A DNA stretch of 9,081 nt. Origin: Porphyromonadaceae bacterium. GTDB taxonomy: Bacteria; Bacteroidota; Bacteroidia; Bacteroidales; Dysgonomonadaceae. Position numbers and translations under genes: made by a program. Of this stretch, positions 5,549 to 9,081 are shown piece by piece. Position 1 is the stretch's first letter, and the number at the start of each line of letters is the position of its first letter. The stretch spans positions 625 through 9,705 of the forward strand of contig DPAC01000055.1 of assembly GCA_003517675.1 (NCBI GenBank). The letters run 5' to 3'. The notes under the pieces were generated by a model. It was not told the DNA's origin, searched no databases, and was given only the letters and a program-made list of their open reading frames with translations.

Positions 5549-6451
5549 ATGGCGAAAAAAAATGCATTAGGAAGAGGTTTGGACGCATTGATCTCATTCA
5601 ATGAGAGTGAAGCCAGTGGCTCATCCTCTATCAGTGAGGTGGATCTGGATAAGATCATACCCAATCCCGACCAACCAAGGAGGATGTTCAGTGAAGAGGG
5701 GTTACAGGAGTTGGCTGCCTCCATCCGCTCAATCGGTTTGATCCAGCCCGTCACGTTGCGAAAGCTGGATGATGACACCTACCAGATCATTGCAGGCGAA
5801 CGGCGTTATCGCGCTTCGCAGATGGCGGGTCTACATGCTATCCCAGCTTACATCAAGACCGCCGATGAAGATGAGACCATGGAGATGGCGCTCATAGAGA
5901 ATATTCAACGGGAGGACCTTAACTCCATCGAAATTGCATTGGCCTATCAGACACTCATCAAAACGCTCTCCCTCACGCAGGAACAATTGAGTGAACGGGT
6001 GGGCAAGAAAAGAGCAACAGTTGCCAACTACCTCCGTTTACTGAAGCTGCCTGCTGAAGTGCAGATGGGTGTCAAGGATAAGAAAATTGAGATGGGACAT
6101 GCCCGTGCACTGGTCACCATTGATGATCCTGTAAAGCAACTTGCCATTTACAACAAGATCATCGAGGAGGGTCTCTCGGTGCGCAAGGTGGAGATGATGG
6201 TGCGGGAGCAGAATGGTGAGGAAGATGGTGGCAAACAGCCTGCAGCAAAAAAGAAAAAATCCCGACAGACACTCTCCATGCAGAGGCAATCGAGCGAATT
6301 CGATGCGTTGAAACAACACCTTTCCTCCTATTTCCAGACCGATGTGCAATTTACCTGCAGCAAGAGCGGGAAAGGGAAGATCACCATCCCGTTTCACTCT
6401 CCTGAGGAGCTGGAGCGGCTGATCGTGATGTTCGACAAAATGAATAAATGA
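5549..6451 (+). CDS. parB: Chromosome-partitioning CTPase/DNA-binding protein ParB (Spo0J family)
   Basis: ParB loads at parS, spreads as a CTP-dependent sliding clamp and stimulates ParA. The 300-residue protein has the N-terminal ParA-contact motif LGRGL (7-11), the nuclease-like CTP-binding domain with GERRYRAS (83-90) and ENIQRED (117-123), and a central helix-turn-helix around 142-166 (SLTQEQLSERVGKKRATVANYLRLL region). A charged linker at about 220-240 (rich in Lys and Glu) leads to the C-terminal dimerisation domain (about 248-300). The ATG at 5549 is chosen because it places LGRGL near the N-terminus; a nearby ATG at 5542 is out of frame. It lies 25 nt after parA and 7 nt before the DUF5683 gene. 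Identity is secure. Confidence 0.96.
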   Translation: MAKKNALGRGLDALISFNESEASGSSSISEVDLDKIIPNPDQPRRMFSEEGLQELAASIRSIGLIQPVTLRKLDDDTYQIIAGERRYRASQMAGLHAIPAYIKTADEDETMEMALIENIQREDLNSIEIALAYQTLIKTLSLTQEQLSERVGKKRATVANYLRLLKLPAEVQMGVKDKKIEMGHARALVTIDDPVKQLAIYNKIIEEGLSVRKVEMMVREQNGEEDGGKQPAAKKKKSRQTLSMQRQSSEFDALKQHLSSYFQTDVQFTCSKSGKGKITIPFHSPEELERLIVMFDKMNK

Positions 6452-6458
6452 GAGCAGG

Positions 6459-7226
6459 ATGAATCTAAGAGCAATTCTTTTCGGTCTGTTTTTCACCTTT
6501 GCCTCAACAACCCTGTTGCATGCACATGAGCGTACGCCGCAGGAGCTGCAGCTCAGCAGCGAACGATTGCAGCAAGAAAGGAGTTCTCTTGTTCCGGCTG
6601 ACTCGGTCACAATCTCCAATGCGGTTGACACCCTTGTTGTTTCTGACAGTGACCAGAGCGCTGCGACAAACGTTATGCAGCTCAGCGATACCATTTCAGA
6701 TGCTTTTTTCGCACCCATCCAAATCTTTAAGCCCTCTCCCCGTAAGGCAGTGATCTATTCAGCTCTCTTCCCCGGCATGGGGCAGGTATATAACCGAAAA
6801 TACTGGAAGCTGCCCATTCTCTATGGTGGTTTTGTGGGATTCACCTATGCCATCAACTGGAACAACGGAATGTATCGTGATTACCTGGGAGCCTATCAGG
6901 ATATCATGGACAGCAATCCTGAAACCAACCGTTGGCACAATCTGCTGCCATATGGAAGAGACCCTGAAACCATTGATCAGAAATGGTTTACCGATGTGTT
7001 GCAGAAGAGAAAAGATTATTACCGATATTACCGTGATCTGAGCATCATTGGTTCTGTCGCTTTATATATGTTGGCAATGGTTGATGCTTATGTGGATGCC
7101 CAGCTGTTCGATTTTGACATGAGCACCGATCTTTCATTACGGGTGGCGCCAGCGCTTCTCAGAGACCAACAGGCGGGTATGTTGGCCGCCTCATCTTATG
7201 GATTACAGTTTAGCTTTATTTTTTAG
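6459..7226 (+). CDS. DUF5683 family membrane/envelope protein of unknown function
   Basis: This 255-residue protein starts with a hydrophobic segment (about 4-20) that reads as a Sec signal peptide ending near AHA/HE. A low-complexity Ser/Thr/Gln/Asp-rich stretch follows (about 26-82). The conserved core begins at PSPRKAVIYSALFPGMGQVYNRKYW (92-116 region), with hydrophobic segments at about 117-133 and 195-210 that may span or dip into a membrane. The tail ends YGLQFSFIF, with alternating hydrophobic residues and a terminal aromatic, as in outer-membrane strands. I recognise the core as DUF5683, which is typical of Bacteroidota and often sits between parB and an mltD-type gene; no biochemical role is known to me. 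The ATG at 6459 is 7 nt after parB, with AGCAGG just before it, so the genes are probably cotranscribed. Confidence 0.8.
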   Translation: MNLRAILFGLFFTFASTTLLHAHERTPQELQLSSERLQQERSSLVPADSVTISNAVDTLVVSDSDQSAATNVMQLSDTISDAFFAPIQIFKPSPRKAVIYSALFPGMGQVYNRKYWKLPILYGGFVGFTYAINWNNGMYRDYLGAYQDIMDSNPETNRWHNLLPYGRDPETIDQKWFTDVLQKRKDYYRYYRDLSIIGSVALYMLAMVDAYVDAQLFDFDMSTDLSLRVAPALLRDQQAGMLAASSYGLQFSFIF

Positions 7227-7314
7227 CTATTCCCGGTTGTTGAATCTATCACAGCATAACGCCTTTCAAAGGGTCGCCGGGAGCAACATAAAAAAAATAA
7301 TATAATATTATCGT
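7227..7314 (+). other. 88-nt gap with TCCCGG/CCGGGA inverted repeat and AT-rich leader before mltD
   Basis: TCCCGG (7231-7236) can pair with CCGGGA (7277-7282) around a smaller CCTTTCAAAGG palindrome (7262-7272). An A/T-only tract (7288-7310) then precedes the start codon. No T-run follows the stem, so it is not a clear terminator. The A-rich tract is a typical Bacteroidota translation start context. No TAnnTTTG promoter is visible, so mltD is probably read from upstream. Confidence 0.4.
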
Positions 7315-8931
7315 ATGAAAAAGAGAATCCTGTTTCTGTTCTGCTGCATCTGGTTGACCTCCTTTGTGAAAGCCCAGGATACAACTCAGGTTGAGAGCGA
7401 CACCATTACCGACAATGCCATTCTCTTTCCCGAAAGCATGACCGGTGAGCTGAGCAACCTCCTCCGTGACTGGCAGATCGATCTTACCGTAAACGACGAG
7501 GAGTGCAGCAGAGGGGCAAATGTCCTTTTCCCTGACTCGGTATATATCTCCCGGCTTCACAGCATGCCCACGGTGATGGAGCTCTCCTTCAACAGTGTGG
7601 TGAAGCGATACATCGAGATGTATGCTTCCCGCCGCAGGGAGCAGGTGAGCTATATGCTTGCCCTGGGCGACTATTACTTCCCGCTGTTTGAACAGGCCCT
7701 CGACAGGGAGGGCCTCCCTCTGGAACTGAAGTATCTGCCGGTGATCGAATCGGCACTCAATCCGGTTGCGGTCTCACGGGCCGGTGCTACCGGCCTCTGG
7801 CAGTTCATGTTACGCACCGGAAAAGGGTATGGTCTGGAGGTGAACAGTCTCGTGGACGAGAGAAGGGATCCCTATAAAGCCACCGAGGCAGCTGTGCGCT
7901 ATCTGAAAGACCTGTATACCATCTACCAGGACTGGAACCTGGTGATTGCTGCCTACAATTGCGGACCAGGAAACGTGAACAAAGCGATTGCCCGCAGTGG
8001 CGGGAAGCGAGACTACTGGGGCATCTATTACCATCTGCCGCGTGAAACAAGAGGCTATGTGCCGGCATTCATTGCGGCCAACTACATCATGCAGTACTAT
8101 GCCGATCACAATATCTGCCCGGCATATGTGCATGCTTCTGTGTCAGCTCTTGATACGGTTCAGGTGAACGAGCGGATGCACCTGAGTCAGATCTCAGCCG
8201 TGCTGGAGATATCGGTGGAGGAGTTGAGGCGCCTCAACCCGCAATTCAGAAAAGATGTGATCCCCGGCAACTTCAAACCCTATGCGCTGGTGCTTCCATC
8301 TGAAAAAATGTATGCCTTTGTGGACAGGGAAGGTGAAATCCTTGCATACAACAGGAACATCTATCATCCACATCGCACCAACACCGAAAACTATCTGAAT
8401 GGGGGCATGGTATCTGGCGATGCTGGCGGCGAAAATATTTACTACCGGGTGAAGCGGGGTGACAATCTATCCACCATTGCCCGCAGAAACGGGATTAGCC
8501 TGGCTCAACTGAAATCCTGGAACGGACTGAAATCAGACAGAATCGGAATCGGTAAGCAGCTGGTGGTGGGAAAAAAACCCATACCAGCCACATCCACCGG
8601 AAAGGAGCAACAGACTGCACAACTGAGTGAAAATGGTGACGTGGAGATCATCAATCAATACTATCGCGTCAGAAAAGGAGATACACTGGGTAAGATTGCA
8701 CAACAACATGGTGTCAGGGTGTCGCAGCTGCAGGCCTGGAACAGCTTGAGAAGCACCCGCATCCAGATAGGTGACCGGCTGATTGTTCAGCAAGATGCAG
8801 TGCAACGCCCTAAAGAAGAGCCGGCTGAGCAGGAGTACAAGCGTGCGGAGGATACTCCCAGAGGAAGCAATATCATTGCCACCTATCTGAAAGAGCAGGT
8901 TGAGCGTGCGGAACGACAGGGGAACCAGTAG
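7315..8931 (+). CDS. mltD: Membrane-bound-type lytic murein transglycosylase D (SLT domain plus LysM repeats)
   Basis: This periplasmic or outer-envelope enzyme cleaves peptidoglycan glycan strands with formation of 1,6-anhydro-muramic acid ends. The 538-residue protein has a Sec signal peptide (1-20, ending VKA/QD) without a clear lipobox cysteine. The catalytic SLT domain is at about 133-262: catalytic glutamate E145 in IESALNP, GATGLWQFM (157-165), AYNCGPGN (213-220) and LPRETRGYVP (241-250). Two clear LysM peptidoglycan-binding domains lie at about 376-418 and 449-491 (YYRVKRGDNLSTIARRNG and YYRVRKGDTLGKIAQQHG), and a degenerate LysM-like segment at about 286-328. A charged Glu/Lys/Arg tail (about 498-538) ends the protein. 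It is the last gene of the parAB-DUF5683 run. The family is certain; mltD is used as the family name. Confidence 0.93.
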   Translation: MKKRILFLFCCIWLTSFVKAQDTTQVESDTITDNAILFPESMTGELSNLLRDWQIDLTVNDEECSRGANVLFPDSVYISRLHSMPTVMELSFNSVVKRYIEMYASRRREQVSYMLALGDYYFPLFEQALDREGLPLELKYLPVIESALNPVAVSRAGATGLWQFMLRTGKGYGLEVNSLVDERRDPYKATEAAVRYLKDLYTIYQDWNLVIAAYNCGPGNVNKAIARSGGKRDYWGIYYHLPRETRGYVPAFIAANYIMQYYADHNICPAYVHASVSALDTVQVNERMHLSQISAVLEISVEELRRLNPQFRKDVIPGNFKPYALVLPSEKMYAFVDREGEILAYNRNIYHPHRTNTENYLNGGMVSGDAGGENIYYRVKRGDNLSTIARRNGISLAQLKSWNGLKSDRIGIGKQLVVGKKPIPATSTGKEQQTAQLSENGDVEIINQYYRVRKGDTLGKIAQQHGVRVSQLQAWNSLRSTRIQIGDRLIVQQDAVQRPKEEPAEQEYKRAEDTPRGSNIIATYLKEQVERAERQGNQ

Positions 8932-9046
8932 TTGACTGAAGCAAGCTCTAATGATTAAGCTCCGGCCACTGAGGGCAGCGCACCTGACCCTGAGGATGGG
9001 TGCAGGACTGAAGCGCAGCCTGGGGAGAATGAATAGAAAAGGTGCT
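8932..9046. other. Convergent intergenic spacer after mltD
   Basis: This 115-nt spacer carries no gene. It is GC-richer than the other gaps between about 8961 and 9027 and contains GCACC (8980-8984) facing GGTGC (8999-9003), a weak stem. GACTGAAGC occurs twice (8934-8942, 9006-9014). No terminator with a T-run for mltD was identified. Confidence 0.5.
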
Positions 9047-9067
9047 CTACTGCACCAGCACCTTTCT
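9035..9067. terminator. Inverted repeat AAAGGTGC/GCACCTTT at the convergent gene ends
   Basis: Arms at 9038-9045 and 9058-9065 are a perfect 8-bp match with a 12-nt loop, and the outer AGA/TCT bases can extend it past a 1-nt bulge. On the minus strand the stem runs into TTTTCTATTC, so it could end transcription of the leftward gene; its loop holds that gene's stop codon. GGTGC (9041-9045) can also pair with GCACC (9052-9056), giving an alternative smaller hairpin. Confidence 0.35.
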
Positions 9068-9081
9068 GGCGGTTTGCGTAC
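9047..9081 (-). CDS. C-terminal end of a truncated gene, probably a type IX secretion (Por) sorting-domain protein
   Basis: The minus-strand frame reads TQTARKVLVQ and then stops at TAG (9047-9049); the gene continues beyond the right edge. Proteins exported by the Bacteroidota type IX secretion system often end with a type A sorting domain whose last strand reads like KKVLV followed by one or two residues, and this tail fits that pattern. Only ten complete codons are visible, so neither the frame nor the passenger domain can be verified. It is convergent with mltD. The alternative is that the frame is fortuitous. Confidence 0.45.
   Translation of the reverse strand, partial: TQTARKVLVQ

Noticed and set aside
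8934..9014. Direct repeat GACTGAAGC (8934-8942 and 9006-9014) considered as an attachment site or insertion scar
   Set aside because: Nine bases is short, and the sequence between the copies contains no mobile-element feature.

Overview
The window looks like a chromosomal segment of a Bacteroidota member, most likely order Bacteroidales. The reasons are the GNAT-argG-argC arginine cluster, the order parA-parB-DUF5683-mltD, promoter elements of the TTTG/TAnnTTTG type, starts preceded by A-rich sequence rather than strong Shine-Dalgarno sites, and a truncated gene at the right edge ending like a type IX secretion substrate. A family such as Dysgonomonadaceae is possible, but this is an impression from protein style, not a measurement. 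No rRNA, tRNA, CRISPR array, insertion sequence or phage gene was seen.

Left part, minus strand (49-2820): a compact three-gene arginine operon transcribed right to left. A GNAT acyltransferase, the probable first-step N-acylglutamate synthase, is followed by argG (argininosuccinate synthase, 4-nt ATGA overlap) and argC (N-acyl-gamma-glutamyl-phosphate reductase, 14-nt overlap). The operon probably continues past the left edge. No argR-like gene lies upstream here.

Divergent intergenic region (2821-3233, 413 nt): two possible -7 elements for the arginine operon, a possible 21-codon leader ORF with a tandem Arg-Arg, and a well-formed promoter for the rightward gene. That gene (3234-4565) is a KamA-family radical SAM/PLP protein. 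It keeps the iron-sulfur, PLP and carboxylate-binding positions, but both acidic residues that hold the lysine side chain in lysine 2,3-aminomutase are replaced, one by arginine. This points to a non-lysine, possibly acidic, substrate.

Right part, plus strand (4759-8931): parA, parB, a DUF5683 envelope protein and an MltD-like lytic transglycosylase with LysM domains, closely spaced. ParA/ParB segregate the chromosome and MltD cuts peptidoglycan; the DUF5683 protein between them has no known function. Hairpins lie in the gap after the radical SAM gene, including a Fur-box-like palindrome. At the far right (9047-9081) is the last part of a convergent minus-strand gene, with an inverted repeat at the junction.
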